From assembly GCA_965198325.1 (NCBI GenBank), contig CBDAPE010000017.1:496001-560000 (forward strand): 64,000 nucleotides of DNA, in the 5' to 3' direction. This document shows positions 52,065 through 61,370 of this stretch, in pieces. Source of the DNA: CBDAPE01 sp965198325. Lineage in GTDB: Bacteria > Pseudomonadota > Alphaproteobacteria > UBA828 > JAPUJA01. Each line of letters opens with the position of its first letter. Within the stretch, counting starts at the first letter, position 1. The notes beneath the pieces were generated by a model. That model had not been told where the DNA came from. It worked only from the letters and a program-made list of their open reading frames with translations, and did no database searches. The position numbers and the translations under genes are program-made.

Positions 52065-53012
52065 ATGAACGATCGGACTTCATCCGCGTCGCGTGGCTTA
52101 ACCCCAGGCCCGCTGAACTGGATTTCGCCGCTGCTCTTCGTCGCTCTCGCTGCGGGCTGGGGGATCACCTACTCGCTCAGCCGGATCGCGATAACCGGCG
52201 GCGTGCCGTTCGGCGCCTACGCGTTCTGGGCGGTGGTCGGCGCCGGGTTTATCCTGCTCTTTCTGTGTGCGCTGCGGCGCACCTGGCCGCCGCTCTCACC
52301 GCCTTATCTTCGGGCCTACTTCATGAACGGCGCGCTCAGTTCCGCGATTCCCCTGGCCGTCCTCGCCGTGACGGCGGCCAAGGTGCCGGCGGGGATTCTG
52401 GCCATGCAGCTCACACTGATCCCTACCTGCAGTTATATCGCCGCTCTGCTCGTGAAGATGGAGCGCTTCGATTGGATGCGCTGTGGAGGCGCCCTTCTGG
52501 GTCTGGGGGGTGTGCTGATGATCCTGCTGCCGCGGACCAGCCTGCCGTCGCCCGAGGTCGCGCTGTGGGCCCTGTTGGGGTGCGTCATGCCGATTTCGGC
52601 TGGGCTGTCCAATGTCGTCGCGGTAAAGGTCTGGCCGCCGGGTGCGCGGCCGCTGCCGCTCGCCTGTGGCATTCTCTTCGCCTCGGCGGTCTTTCTCCTG
52701 CCGTTGATGCTGGCGACCGGCGAGGTGTGGTTCTTCGACACGGGGATTGACCGCGTGGGCGCCATGGTAATCGCCATGGCGGCGATCGTTGGGCTGTTCA
52801 GGGTCGGCTATTACGAGCTGATCCGGCGCGAGGGCTCCTTCTACTTCGCCATGCACAACTACCTCGGCGCACTCGCGGGGATCGGATGGGCGGTACTGAT
52901 TTTTTCCGACCGGTACAGCGGCTGGATCTGGGCGGCGCTCGGGTTGCTTTTCGTCGGGATGGCGCTGGTCACCCGGGGCGCGAAACGCGCGGAAGTCGTG
53001 CTTCCGAAATGA
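52065..53012 (+). CDS. EamA/DMT family transporter
   Basis: A 315-residue membrane protein with about ten helices in two EamA halves (first LLFVALAAGWGITYSLSRIAI, second MPISAGLSNVVAVKVWPP onward). DMT exporters move amino acids, metabolites or drugs. It is 20 bases downstream of the alpha/beta hydrolase gene, so it probably belongs to the nitrile hydratase operon as uptake or export function. Confidence 0.82.
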   Translation: MNDRTSSASRGLTPGPLNWISPLLFVALAAGWGITYSLSRIAITGGVPFGAYAFWAVVGAGFILLFLCALRRTWPPLSPPYLRAYFMNGALSSAIPLAVLAVTAAKVPAGILAMQLTLIPTCSYIAALLVKMERFDWMRCGGALLGLGGVLMILLPRTSLPSPEVALWALLGCVMPISAGLSNVVAVKVWPPGARPLPLACGILFASAVFLLPLMLATGEVWFFDTGIDRVGAMVIAMAAIVGLFRVGYYELIRREGSFYFAMHNYLGALAGIGWAVLIFSDRYSGWIWAALGLLFVGMALVTRGAKRAEVVLPK

Positions 53013-53030
53013 CGCCGACGGGGTCGCGAC

Positions 53031-53846
53031 TTAGAGGCGGGCGAGCGCCCGGCGGCGGAAGTGTTCCGCGACCGCGACCAGGATGATGCCCGGGATGAAC
53101 ACCAGCGTGGCGAGCGCCGGGTAGATCGGGATCGAGCCCTGTGTCAGGCCCGCGAAAACGAAGGTTGGGATCGTCCGGGCGCCGCCGTTCAAATAGAACG
53201 TGATGTAAAAATTGCCCCAGGACAGCAGGAACACGAAAATCGCTGCCGAGAAGATGCCCGGCCAGATCAGTGGCAGGGTGACGTCGCGATAAACCTGCCA
53301 GGTGGTTGCCCCGGCGTCGCGGGCGGCGTCTTCGAGGGTATCGTCGAAGGCGTGGATCTGGACCGAGACCACGACCATGGCGAACGGCGTCAGATAGACC
53401 ACCTGGCCGATGATCACGGTGATCAGGCCGGTGTTGAATTGGAAGGCGTTGCCGAGCACCGAGAACCAGAGCAGGAGCATGATGCCAAGGATCAATTGCG
53501 GAAAGATGATCGGCAGCAGGTTAACCGACTGGAAGACTTGCCGAAGCTTGAACCGGTAGCGCACCCAGGCCAGTGCCGCCATCGTGCCCAGCGAGGTCCC
53601 GATGATCATGGTGAAGAACGCGATCAGGAAGGAGTTGGTCACCGCGTCGTAGAAGTCCACATGCTCGAACAGCTTCTCGTACCATTGGAACGAAAAGCCG
53701 CCGAACGGGAAGATCATGTAATTGGTCTCTTTGAAGGAGAACGCCATCATCGTGAAGATCGGGGTGTAGAAGAACAGCAAAATCCCCGCCATCGACCCAT
53801 AGAGGATGACGTTCGCGACCCATTTTTCCGCTCTGTGCCAAATCAT
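53031..53846 (-). CDS. ABC transporter permease (PotC/PotI type)
   Basis: A 271-residue polyamine/iron-type permease with six hydrophobic segments (VILYGSMAGILLFFYTPIFTMMAFSF first) and the EAA loop EDAARDAGATTWQVYRDVTLPLIWPGI. The start at 53846 (MIWHRAEKWVANV) matches the family; the frame is open further upstream but only in overlap with the previous gene. It overlaps the end of the PotB-type gene by 4 bases. Confidence 0.85.
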   Translation of the reverse strand: MIWHRAEKWVANVILYGSMAGILLFFYTPIFTMMAFSFKETNYMIFPFGGFSFQWYEKLFEHVDFYDAVTNSFLIAFFTMIIGTSLGTMAALAWVRYRFKLRQVFQSVNLLPIIFPQLILGIMLLLWFSVLGNAFQFNTGLITVIIGQVVYLTPFAMVVVSVQIHAFDDTLEDAARDAGATTWQVYRDVTLPLIWPGIFSAAIFVFLLSWGNFYITFYLNGGARTIPTFVFAGLTQGSIPIYPALATLVFIPGIILVAVAEHFRRRALARL

Positions 53847-54721
53847 CGGGAAACCGAGTACTTGTCGAAGCGGTAGATCCGGATAAATGCGATCAGGATG
53901 ACGATGGCGACGACCATGAGCACGACCGTCAACGCCGAGCCTAGCGGCCAATTCACCCGGGTGCCGAAGGTCTGGTGGATGAGGTGCCCCATCATGGGCT
54001 CGTTGCCGCCGCCCATCAGTTTTTCTTCCAGATAGACGCCCAGGCTGAGCACGAAGACGAGAACGCAGCCGGCCCAGATTCCGGGTCGGCATAGCGGCAG
54101 GACGACCTCCCAGAAGGTGCGGAACTTACCGGCGCCGCAGTCGTAGGAGGCCTGGATCAGATCCCGGTCGATGTTCAGCACCGAGAGGTAGATCGTAAAG
54201 ATCATGAAGGGGATGAGGTTGTAGATCATGCCGACCATCGTCGCGAATTCGGAGAAGACGAGGCCGTTCGTCCATTCGGGACCGACGACGCCGATGCCGT
54301 GCAGCATCCAGTTGATTACGCCGTTGTCGTCGAACACGACGACCCAACCATAGGTCTTGAGCACGATGTCGGTCATGAAGGCGAAGATCATGAGAACCTT
54401 GATGTGGTTCTCGAAGGCCTTGAACCGGGTCGCAAGCCCGTAGGCGATGGGAAAGCCGATGAGGAAACAGAGCGCGACGCAGATCGCCGCCATCTTCAGG
54501 GTGACCAAAAGAATCGACCAGTAATAGCCAGTCGTAAACACGTCGGTCCAGGTGTCGAGACTCCAGACCCAGGTGACCTGGAAGAACTCGGACACCTGGA
54601 ACGTAATCACCAACATTAGGCCAAGCGGCGCGAGCAGGAAGGCGAGCTGGATCAGCGAGGAGGGGCTCGCCGTAATCAGCAGCTCCTGGTCCGTCAGCCG
54701 CTTGTCAACGACCTTGACCAT
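53843..54721 (-). CDS. ABC transporter permease (PotB/PotH type)
   Basis: A 292-residue permease. The first helix lies in LAFLLAPLGLMLVITFQVSEFF; the EAA-like loop is QASYDCGAGKFRTFWEVVLPLCRPGI. It has the long periplasmic loop typical of PotB. Its start overlaps the stop of the ATPase gene (TGATG) and its end overlaps the PotC-type start, so the operon is tightly coupled. Confidence 0.86.
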   Translation of the reverse strand: MVKVVDKRLTDQELLITASPSSLIQLAFLLAPLGLMLVITFQVSEFFQVTWVWSLDTWTDVFTTGYYWSILLVTLKMAAICVALCFLIGFPIAYGLATRFKAFENHIKVLMIFAFMTDIVLKTYGWVVVFDDNGVINWMLHGIGVVGPEWTNGLVFSEFATMVGMIYNLIPFMIFTIYLSVLNIDRDLIQASYDCGAGKFRTFWEVVLPLCRPGIWAGCVLVFVLSLGVYLEEKLMGGGNEPMMGHLIHQTFGTRVNWPLGSALTVVLMVVAIVILIAFIRIYRFDKYSVSR

Positions 54722-55860
54722 CAGCCGGCGTCCAGCTCCTCGGGCGCCGCCGCTTCGCCCGTCGCGCGCTGGAAGACGAAGATGTCGGCCTTGCTCCAAC
54801 CGACGGTGACCTGCTCGCCGACGTCCACCGGAAGAATTGGGGTGCCGAGCATCTCGAATACGAGCGGGGCGCCACCGTCCGACAGGCTCGCCCGGTATTG
54901 CAGGCTCGAACCCTTGACGAAAACCTCGTCGACCGTGGCTTTGGCCCGGCAGTCGGCACCCTCGCCGTTGCGCAGGATCCGGACGATCTCGGGGCGGACC
55001 ATCATTTCGGCTTGGCCCGGGTGAATGTCGCTCGCGGCCTGAGCGCGTTCGATGCGCGGATCGGAATCCTGGATCCCCCGGCCGGCGTAGCGAATTCCGT
55101 CGGGGGCGACGTCGTCGACGGTGATGTCGAAGATGTTGGTTTCGCCGATGAAGGAGGCGACGAAATCGTCGGCCGGGCGATAATAGATATCGGCGGGCTT
55201 GCCGAGCTGGATCACGTTGCCATCGCGCATGACGCATATCCGGTCCGCCAGGATCATGGCTTCTTCCAGATCGTGGGTGACGTGGACGAAGGTGACGCCA
55301 AGGCTGCGGTGAAGGCGCTTAAGCTCGGCCTGGAGGTTCTTCTTGAGCTTGAAGTCGAGCGCGGAAAGCGGCTCGTCGAGCAGCAGGATCGTCGGCGACA
55401 AGATCAGCGAGCGGGCGAGCGCCACACGCTGCTGGTCGCCACCCGAAAGTTGGCGCGGATAGCGGCGCAGATATTCTGGCTTGAGATGCATCAAATCGAG
55501 CATGTCCGCGACCCGCTTCTTCATCTCCTGGGGCGGCGTCTTGCGCAGCTTCAGCGGATAGCCGATGTTCTGCTCGATCGTCTTGTGGGGAAACAGGGCG
55601 AGCTTTTGGAACACCATGCTGGTCGGCCGAGCCGCGGCGGGAACGCTTGTCATGTCCTGCCCATTGATCACGACCCGGCCCGCCGTCGGCTCCTCGAAGC
55701 CCCCGATCATCTTGAGCAATGTCGTCTTGCCGCAACCCGACGGGCCGACCAGGGCGATGAATTCGCCGGTTTCGACCTCGAGGGAGACCTGGTCGACGGC
55801 GACGGTCTTGTGAAACAGCTTCCGGACGTTCTCGACCTGGAGAATATGTTCGCCCGCCAT
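54721..55860 (-). CDS. ABC transporter ATP-binding protein (PotA type)
   Basis: A 379-residue ATPase: Walker A GPSGCGKT, Q-loop VFQKLALFPHKTI, signature LSGGDQQR, Walker B ILLLDEPLSALD, switch His VTHDLEEAM. A C-terminal TOBE/OB regulatory domain follows from about residue 240 (MVRPEIVRI is typical). AAGAGG upstream favours ATG 55860 over GTG 55866. Polyamine-type; it could also serve another cationic solute. Confidence 0.88.
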   Translation of the reverse strand: MAGEHILQVENVRKLFHKTVAVDQVSLEVETGEFIALVGPSGCGKTTLLKMIGGFEEPTAGRVVINGQDMTSVPAAARPTSMVFQKLALFPHKTIEQNIGYPLKLRKTPPQEMKKRVADMLDLMHLKPEYLRRYPRQLSGGDQQRVALARSLILSPTILLLDEPLSALDFKLKKNLQAELKRLHRSLGVTFVHVTHDLEEAMILADRICVMRDGNVIQLGKPADIYYRPADDFVASFIGETNIFDITVDDVAPDGIRYAGRGIQDSDPRIERAQAASDIHPGQAEMMVRPEIVRILRNGEGADCRAKATVDEVFVKGSSLQYRASLSDGGAPLVFEMLGTPILPVDVGEQVTVGWSKADIFVFQRATGEAAAPEELDAG

Positions 55861-55948
55861 GACCACCTCTTATGCCGTCATAAAAGCGTCCCCGGCGACG
55901 CACTCGCCGCCGGGGAATCCTTATTTTTATCGTTGAACGCGGGCGCGC

Positions 55949-56750
55949 TCAGGTGGAACGGGCCAGCTCTTCCTGGAAGATCGCCAGAAGCTCGTCCACG
56001 TTGGGCAGCATGACCTGGAACATACTTTTGTCCCACCAATCCCAGATGTGGTCCATGTCGATGATGTCCCGCTCGTCCTCGGTGTAGGTCGCCTCGACAC
56101 CGGCGTTCGGCGTCGGATCCGACGTCACCTCGCCCAGCGAGATCACGCGGCAGACGAAGTCGGTCTGGCACCACTTGACCCAGTTCTCCGCAGCCTGCGG
56201 GTTGTTGGGCTCGCGCACGATCGCCGTAGCTTCGAGCCAGATGGCGCCGCGCTTGAAGCCGTTCTCGAGAGGCTCGGGGATCTTCGTCAACACCGTACGG
56301 TGCCCCGCATAGCGGGCGCCCGAGGTGCAGTAGTTGCCGCAGCCGAAGCCGGTGACGATCGAGCCGTCGACCAGACCCTTCTGCAAGAGCGTCAGATCGC
56401 CGACCAGCAAGCGCGACTGCTCGAAGCACTTGCGCAGGATCATGCGGACTTCGTTGATCTCGCCCTGGTCGAGCTCGACATACGGATTAACGCCGATATG
56501 TTGCGCCAGGATCAGGATCGGATAGTCGCCGAAATCCATCATGGCGACCTTGTCCTTGTTGCGCGGCTCGAACGCCGGCGTGTAGTCGTTCCAGTCGTCG
56601 AGGTTTTCGAACGCCGAGTTTAGCATCATGCCGATGCAGCCCCACCGGTTGGGCAGGCCGGTGATCTGGCCATCGTGCATGTGTGCGCAGTCCGCCGCGA
56701 ACCTGTCTCCGTGCAGGGCATCAGAAATCTTGGCATTGGCGGTTAAAGGC
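55949..56750 (-). pseudogene. ABC substrate-binding protein (PotD type), 5' truncated
   Basis: The C-terminal two-thirds of a PotD-like binding protein (DGQITGLPNRWGCIGMMLNS to FQEELARST). The frame is open upstream to about 56750, where it runs into a 10-bp tandem repeat carrying in-frame stops. There is no signal peptide and the first lobe, about 100-130 residues, is missing. An internal ATG at 56680 would give 243 residues without export signal. The potABC genes downstream are intact, so the transporter has lost its own binding protein and may be non-functional or borrow another. Confidence 0.75.
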
Positions 56751-56796
56751 TGGACTAGGCTGGACTAGGCTGGACCAGGCTGGACCAGGCTGGACA
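56748..56796. repeat. 10-bp tandem repeat, five units
   Basis: Five units of GGCTGGACTA / GGCTGGACCA, the last incomplete, lie exactly where the PotD-type reading frame is cut off. Likely a product of slippage after the rearrangement that removed the 5' part of the gene. Confidence 0.85.
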
Positions 56797-57480
56797 GAGG
56801 TAACAGAATCAAGGGGTTGAGCGAGGCGATTCCTGGCGTGAAGCGGGCGACGGGCGCGGTGGAAAGTCTTGGCACTCGGCGCTGGTAAGGGGGCGTGAAA
56901 CGGCGATTTACCGGCTGTTTACGGCCGGATAAATGTGCGCGATCGAGGGTTCCGTAAAACCGGCGAGATTGGCGCGATCGAAGCGCTCGAATTGTGGCGT
57001 CGAGGGCGTAGATTTCAGTCGGCGAAATCCTCGCCGTGATTCTCGCCGTCACTCGGGGCCGGAACGACCAGCCCATCGAAAACTGCGGGCAAGGTTTCGT
57101 GGAGGGGTGGATTGAGGATGGGCCAGTATTCGTCCGCGAGCAGGGTCAGGAATTCAACCGGGTCGTGGGTCGGATCGACGAGGTCCCACATTCCCCACGG
57201 GCCGCCGATCGTGACCGGCTTGGGCGCATCGAACCGCTCCCGGATATGAGCGACGCGAGAGTGGTCGCCGACGCCTCCTTCGGGCGCGACACGGCCATCT
57301 TCGAAAGGAGGGCAAAGGTCAAGCAACTGACCACCTGAAACCGCCGATTGAACCATCAACGCCAAGCGGCTTGACATCAATCCAGGATGAACCAAATCCA
57401 CCGTTAAGCAGCTGCCTCAGATGTCCTGAATGGCTTGACGGCGGGCAAGCGGCCGCGCTCGCAGAGCTCATGGAGGCGGA
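56797..57480. other. gap with no confident gene upstream of the truncated binding protein
   Basis: A 684-base stretch. A minus-strand frame at 57015-57401 (128 residues) and an overlapping plus-strand frame at 57036-57338 are both open, but neither has recognisable motifs, and the region resembles decayed or mobile-element-derived sequence. Probably debris from the rearrangement that removed the N-terminus of the PotD-like gene. Confidence 0.4.
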
Positions 57481-57675
57481 ATGACGAACGGCCCGGAAGA
57501 GTTCACGGAAGGCGGCGAATCCCCAACGTCGCTTTTCGTCTCGCGCCGCCGGCCGTGCTCCCTCTGCGGCCGCGAGTTCGAGACCACGCCGGCACGCCGG
57601 ATGCTATGCGGGTCTTGCTTCGCACGCGCTTCCAAGGCATCGCCGTTTGACCCTGAGATGGCGACCGATAACTAA
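57481..57675 (+). CDS. small zinc-ribbon-like protein
   Basis: A 64-residue frame with two CxxC pairs (CSLCGREFE and CGSCFA, about 17 residues apart), the usual arrangement of a small zinc ribbon. A textbook GGAGGCGG lies directly upstream of ATG 57481. There is no other domain and no operon partner. Plausible but unproven. Confidence 0.45.
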   Translation: MTNGPEEFTEGGESPTSLFVSRRRPCSLCGREFETTPARRMLCGSCFARASKASPFDPEMATDN

Positions 57676-58037
57676 CGGCCGCCTGGGCTGGCGGAGAATC
57701 CGTTAGCCACATTGATTCAGATTTTTTGGCCATCGGCCAAATCCGAGCGCGACACCATGAGTTGTGAGCCGGATCGGTAGAACGGCGACCGCGCAGTGAC
57801 CATGCGGGCTGGACAAGCGGAATTCAGGCAGTGGCGTACCGGTGCGTCCATTCCATCAAGATCCGGCATCGGTTGCGTTATCTTCATCGTCGCTGTGACG
57901 CGGCGGGCTTCGATGGTCGTCATGAAATCCTCACCCGGCTTGGGGTATCCCAGCCCGAGGCAGCTGGCGTCCAGTGCTCGATGATGGCCCGGAAATCCTG
58001 ATCTCCGGCCTTCAACATCGCCAGGCTTCACTCTTCG
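57676..58037. other. gap with no gene seen
   Basis: A 362-base stretch between the zinc-ribbon-like ORF and the UPF0149-like gene. Only short frames on both strands without motifs; no promoter or repeat stood out. Confidence 0.4.
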
Positions 58038-58490
58038 TTAGCGGGCAACAGCTCGGGGGTCCTGCCGTATTGCGGCTCTTCCATCGATGAACTCCGCCAG
58101 AACGCCGCGTGAGGTTTCATCGGGAGGCTCTCCGCCCGCGAGAGCGGCGATCAGCGACAGCGCCCGACGATCGCCTGCCTGGAACTCCCGCCGGAGCCAG
58201 ACGTCCTCGAGAACCCGGACGCCTTGGGCGAAGCCCCGTGCCCAGGCCGTGAGATCGCCGTCGCCCAGACCGGCGAGCATCGCCGCACCGAATCTTCCCT
58301 CGCCCAGTCCGGCGAGGAGTTCGTTGTACCGTCCCGTCGCCAGCGAAAGGAATTGCTCCAGCATCCGGTCATCGCCCATGCCGCGACCCCGTTCCGCCAC
58401 GGCGGAGAGCCAAACCCCGGGGCGGGGCGCCAGGGGCGCGAGCGCGGCGGCCGACAGATAGCCATCGAGCCATGCCGGCGGAGCACTCGT
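58038..58490 (-). CDS. UPF0149 (YecA/YgfB)-like protein, apparent ACG start
   Basis: The frame encodes about 150 residues: SAPPAWLDGYLSAAALAPLAPRPGVWLSAV, then WARGFAQGVRVLEDVWLRREF, the two-block pattern of UPF0149 proteins. The only in-frame ATG (58400) would delete the conserved LDGYL block. An AAGGAG site stands about 8 bases upstream of an ACG at 58490-58488, which is exactly where the start should be. Either ACG is used or an ATG has mutated. It follows the bactofilin gene by 18 bases on the same strand. Confidence 0.55.
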   Translation of the reverse strand, partial: TSAPPAWLDGYLSAAALAPLAPRPGVWLSAVAERGRGMGDDRMLEQFLSLATGRYNELLAGLGEGRFGAAMLAGLGDGDLTAWARGFAQGVRVLEDVWLRREFQAGDRRALSLIAALAGGEPPDETSRGVLAEFIDGRAAIRQDPRAVAR

Positions 58491-58508
58491 CCAGAGGTCT
58501 CCTTCCGG

Positions 58509-59168
58509 CTATGTCTCCGACGCGCCCGGTTCCGTTAATCCGCCCGTGCCGTCTCCGTCGTCAGCCTCAAGCTCGTGTTCCTCCGCCCGCCGGGCCTCGA
58601 CGGCGACTGCGATCTCTGTGGCGTGCCCGTCGCCCACCGCAAGCCGGCCCGAGATTTCGCCGCCCGGCTCGACCTCGATCTTGCCGTAAAAGATCTCGCC
58701 GTCGACCTTGCCGCCGGTCCGCACGATGAGCCGCCGACGCACGACAAGTTTGCCCGAAAACCCGCCCGAGATGTCCGCGTCCTCGACTTCCGCCAAGCCC
58801 GAGAACCGGCCGCCTCGTGCGATCTGGATCTCGCGCCCGTTGCGCAGGTTGGCGTCGACCGTGCCCTCGACCATGAGCAGATCGCAGGTCGCGATCTCAC
58901 CTGACATCTCGGTGTCCTTGCCCACGGTCAGGCGCGTGTTCTCCGAACGCGCGAGGGAACCGTCCTCGGCGGGCCGGGAGATCGGCGGGATGTCCGCGAT
59001 CAGGCGGGGGATCGCGGGCATGCCGGGCAGCCCCGGTGCCGGAGGCTTGGAGGTGGCCGGGGTCGGTACGTAAGCCGGCTCGGCAACGCCCCTGGGATCA
59101 TCGTCGTTGTCGGGCGCCGTTTCCGGCGCGGGTTTGGCGCTCTCCTCGTCTTTCTTGCGGTCGAGCAT
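58509..59168 (-). CDS. bactofilin (polymer-forming cytoskeletal protein)
   Basis: A 219-residue protein with a disordered Pro/Ala/Asp-rich N-terminus of about 75 residues. A bactofilin beta-helix core (residues about 80-190) follows, with regularly spaced Gly and hydrophobic residues: LTVGKDTEMSGEIATCDLLMVEGTVDANL, GEIFYGKIEVEPGGEISGRL. An acidic tail completes it. Bactofilins polymerise without nucleotide and organise cell shape or envelope enzymes. It is probably co-transcribed with the UPF0149-like gene. Confidence 0.85.
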   Translation of the reverse strand: MLDRKKDEESAKPAPETAPDNDDDPRGVAEPAYVPTPATSKPPAPGLPGMPAIPRLIADIPPISRPAEDGSLARSENTRLTVGKDTEMSGEIATCDLLMVEGTVDANLRNGREIQIARGGRFSGLAEVEDADISGGFSGKLVVRRRLIVRTGGKVDGEIFYGKIEVEPGGEISGRLAVGDGHATEIAVAVEARRAEEHELEADDGDGTGGLTEPGASET

Positions 59169-59228
59169 CGTCTTCGTCCTTTCGCTCCGCCATTCGCGGG
59201 TCTGGAACGTGTCTCGGGGCCCGAAGGG

Positions 59229-60682
59229 CTATACAGCCCGTTGATTAAGTGGCTTTTTCCGGCTCTCACCCCCAGATGAGGAATGCGGCGGCGAAAGCCG
59301 TCTGGCCGCTTTGCGAGACCCCCCGTGCCACCAGCATGGCCCCGGTGGGCGTGAGCAGAACGAAAATACCGCCATATCCGCCCGCCACGGCCTCCCGCGG
59401 GGTGCCGGCGCCGATGAGCTGGCGCATCAGTAACGATAGATTGTGGCCGGCGACGTGGAGCAGGTATCGCTTGTGCACATTCTCTCGCCCGCGCAGCCAG
59501 GTTCGTCGCATGCCGCCACGATCGAGGTTGTGGGCAAAGCAGCGCTCGACGATCTCGGCGCGCAGCTTGAAGGCCTCGCGGGCGACCCCGGACTTGAGCC
59601 GCGCACGGTTGTTGGTGACCGCGCGCCGCGCCGCCTCATCACCGTGCCAGCGCGAAAAGCCGGTCTGCTTGGGCGCCGCGATCCGAGTCTTCCAGGGACT
59701 GTCGTTCAGAGCTCTCAAGACCGCCCGTGAGTGATAACCTTTGTCGGCGACGCATTCGGCCGGGTCCTCCGACGTCGGTGCCGCATCCACCGCCTCGAGG
59801 TTTGCCTCGGCCTTCGCCAGGGTCTTGGAAAGCGTCGTGGTGTCGCCCTCATCGGCCGGGTGCAGCTCGGCCGCCACCACCGCGCCGGTGTCCAGATCCA
59901 CCGCGTGCTCGGGCTTGTAGGCCAGATGCGTCGTGCCGTCCTTCATCTTGGCAATCTTGGCCTCGGGGTCGCTCTTCGAAACCCAATCCGTGTTGGAAAG
60001 CTTCTTGCCCTTGCGCTTCCGCTCCAGACGCGCCAGGTCCTCGGCCGTGGGTGTCTCGACGTCGCTTTCCCGGGCCAGGCGCTCCAGCATCTCCCGGTAG
60101 CCTTCGCCGTTGTCATGCCGCACGATGTTCCGCAGCGCCGCGTTGGCCTCCATGGTCGAGGCATCGACGCCGATGCGCTCGCCCTTGATCAGCCCCGCCT
60201 CGGCGATCAGCACCAGAACCCAGTCGAAGACCGCCGCGTGGACTTCATGGGGCAGGCGCGTGCGGCTCCGTGACAGCCAGGAATGGTCCGGTACCCGATC
60301 ACGGCTCCCCAGGCGCAGGAACGCCCGCAGCGAAAGCGAGTCCGAGCAGCGCCACTCCAGACCGCGCTCGCTGTCGATGCCCTCGAAGTAGCCCACCAGG
60401 TGCATCCGGAAATAGCGCCCGGGCGGCACCGAGGGCGCGCCCATCCGGACCGCGTAATAAGGCCGGCAGCTCGCCTCGGCAAAGGCGTCGAAGCCGCCCT
60501 CGATCAGCACCGACTGCAAGCGGTCATAAAACACATGACCCGGAGAGCGCGGCATCTCCGACCAGCTCACCATCAGGTCCCCCTGGCCATCCTTCTGCCG
60601 TCCCATCGCCATCGGCGAATCCCCCTGCAAATCAGGGAACCAGAGAATCAGACGGCGCCGACTTAATCAACGGGCTGTATAG
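59229..60682 (-). mobile_element. complete insertion sequence with perfect 22-bp terminal inverted repeats
   Basis: Both ends read CTATACAGCCCGTTGATTAA and two more bases identically (59229-59250, and the complement of 60661-60682). The 1454-bp interior holds one intact transposase gene. A target duplication could not be fixed with certainty. Perfect TIRs and an intact gene point to a recent insertion. Confidence 0.9.
59266..60630 (-). CDS. DDE transposase (DUF772 / IS1182-like type)
   Basis: A 454-residue transposase. The N-terminal DUF772-like part reads YYAVRMGAPSVPPGRYFRMHLVGYFEGIDSERGLEWR. DDE catalytic segments follow: GVDASTMEANAA (first Asp), CVADKGYHSRAVL (second Asp) and a C-terminal KLRAEIVERCFAHN (Glu). 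The alternating helix-rich layout fits the IS5/IS1182 superfamily; the exact family was not verified. The gene ends 16 bases from the left terminal repeat. Confidence 0.85.
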   Translation of the reverse strand: MQGDSPMAMGRQKDGQGDLMVSWSEMPRSPGHVFYDRLQSVLIEGGFDAFAEASCRPYYAVRMGAPSVPPGRYFRMHLVGYFEGIDSERGLEWRCSDSLSLRAFLRLGSRDRVPDHSWLSRSRTRLPHEVHAAVFDWVLVLIAEAGLIKGERIGVDASTMEANAALRNIVRHDNGEGYREMLERLARESDVETPTAEDLARLERKRKGKKLSNTDWVSKSDPEAKIAKMKDGTTHLAYKPEHAVDLDTGAVVAAELHPADEGDTTTLSKTLAKAEANLEAVDAAPTSEDPAECVADKGYHSRAVLRALNDSPWKTRIAAPKQTGFSRWHGDEAARRAVTNNRARLKSGVAREAFKLRAEIVERCFAHNLDRGGMRRTWLRGRENVHKRYLLHVAGHNLSLLMRQLIGAGTPREAVAGGYGGIFVLLTPTGAMLVARGVSQSGQTAFAAAFLIWG

Positions 60683-61370
60683 GCCCCCTGTAGATTTCAT
60701 CCGGCGTAGAAATCCAGGCCTTTCCGGGTGATGCCGATAGTGTTGGTGGCCTATACGCGATCCTGCTTCACAGCGTTCTCTCGGACTGTCGCAGTCGCGT
60801 CATGCGTCAGCTTGAGATCATCGCGCCTCGTCATCGACTGGACGTCCTTCGGCGCGACCGGCGAAGCCAGTCGCTGGGGCGCCCAAAATACCTGGGTTTC
60901 TGCGCCGGATGGAATTAATGGAAGGGACAGCCGCCGCCCCGGCGGGGCGGCCGGCGCTCAGGCGGCGATGGCGGGCCTGCCTGCTCCCGCGCCCTCGGCG
61001 CTCGGCGCTCCTAATTGTCACGAATCCGACAGCTTCCAACAAACGCGCACAAATCGATTCCATCGCCGCACCGCTCCCGGTTCCCGTCCTGTCACGTGAG
61101 CGGCGCCCATGGTTCGCCGCCAATGGGAGCGAATCATATCCGCATTTCAAGCCGTTGCAAACACTGTTGTTTGGAATGTAAGAACAAATGATATTATATC
61201 AATGATTACGATTTGTTTTCGCTCGAATACCCCCTCGATCCACCCGGGCGGCCGTAACGCGGCACTTTTCCGGCACCGTGCCGGCAGGCGTCTTGAAAAA
61301 GGTATATTTGTGCAATCACGAACAATATATTTATCTGAATCCCACCCGACCTTTCCCGGCGCCCGAACCC
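60683..61370. other. gap with repeat copy and inverted repeat, no gene
   Basis: A 688-base stretch between the IS and the LysR fragment. It holds the first copy of the 141-bp repeat (60789-60929). TTTCATCCGGCGTAGAAATC at about 60693 is an inverted, imperfect copy of the end of that repeat, so the segment 60693-60920 may itself be a small decayed element. The rest is AT-richer and non-coding. Confidence 0.5.
60789..60929 (+). repeat. 141-bp direct repeat, copy A
   Basis: Matches 63323-63463 at about 86% (122 of 141 by eye) with no gaps. It contains no convincing gene, although one minus-strand frame is conserved between the copies. It lies at the left end of the LysR/PLP-enzyme segment. Confidence 0.8.

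Noticed and set aside
57015..57401. 128-residue minus-strand ORF between the PotD-like remnant and the zinc-ribbon gene
   Set aside because: No recognised domain and overlapped by an equally open plus-strand frame; it resembles antisense ORFs of decayed mobile elements.
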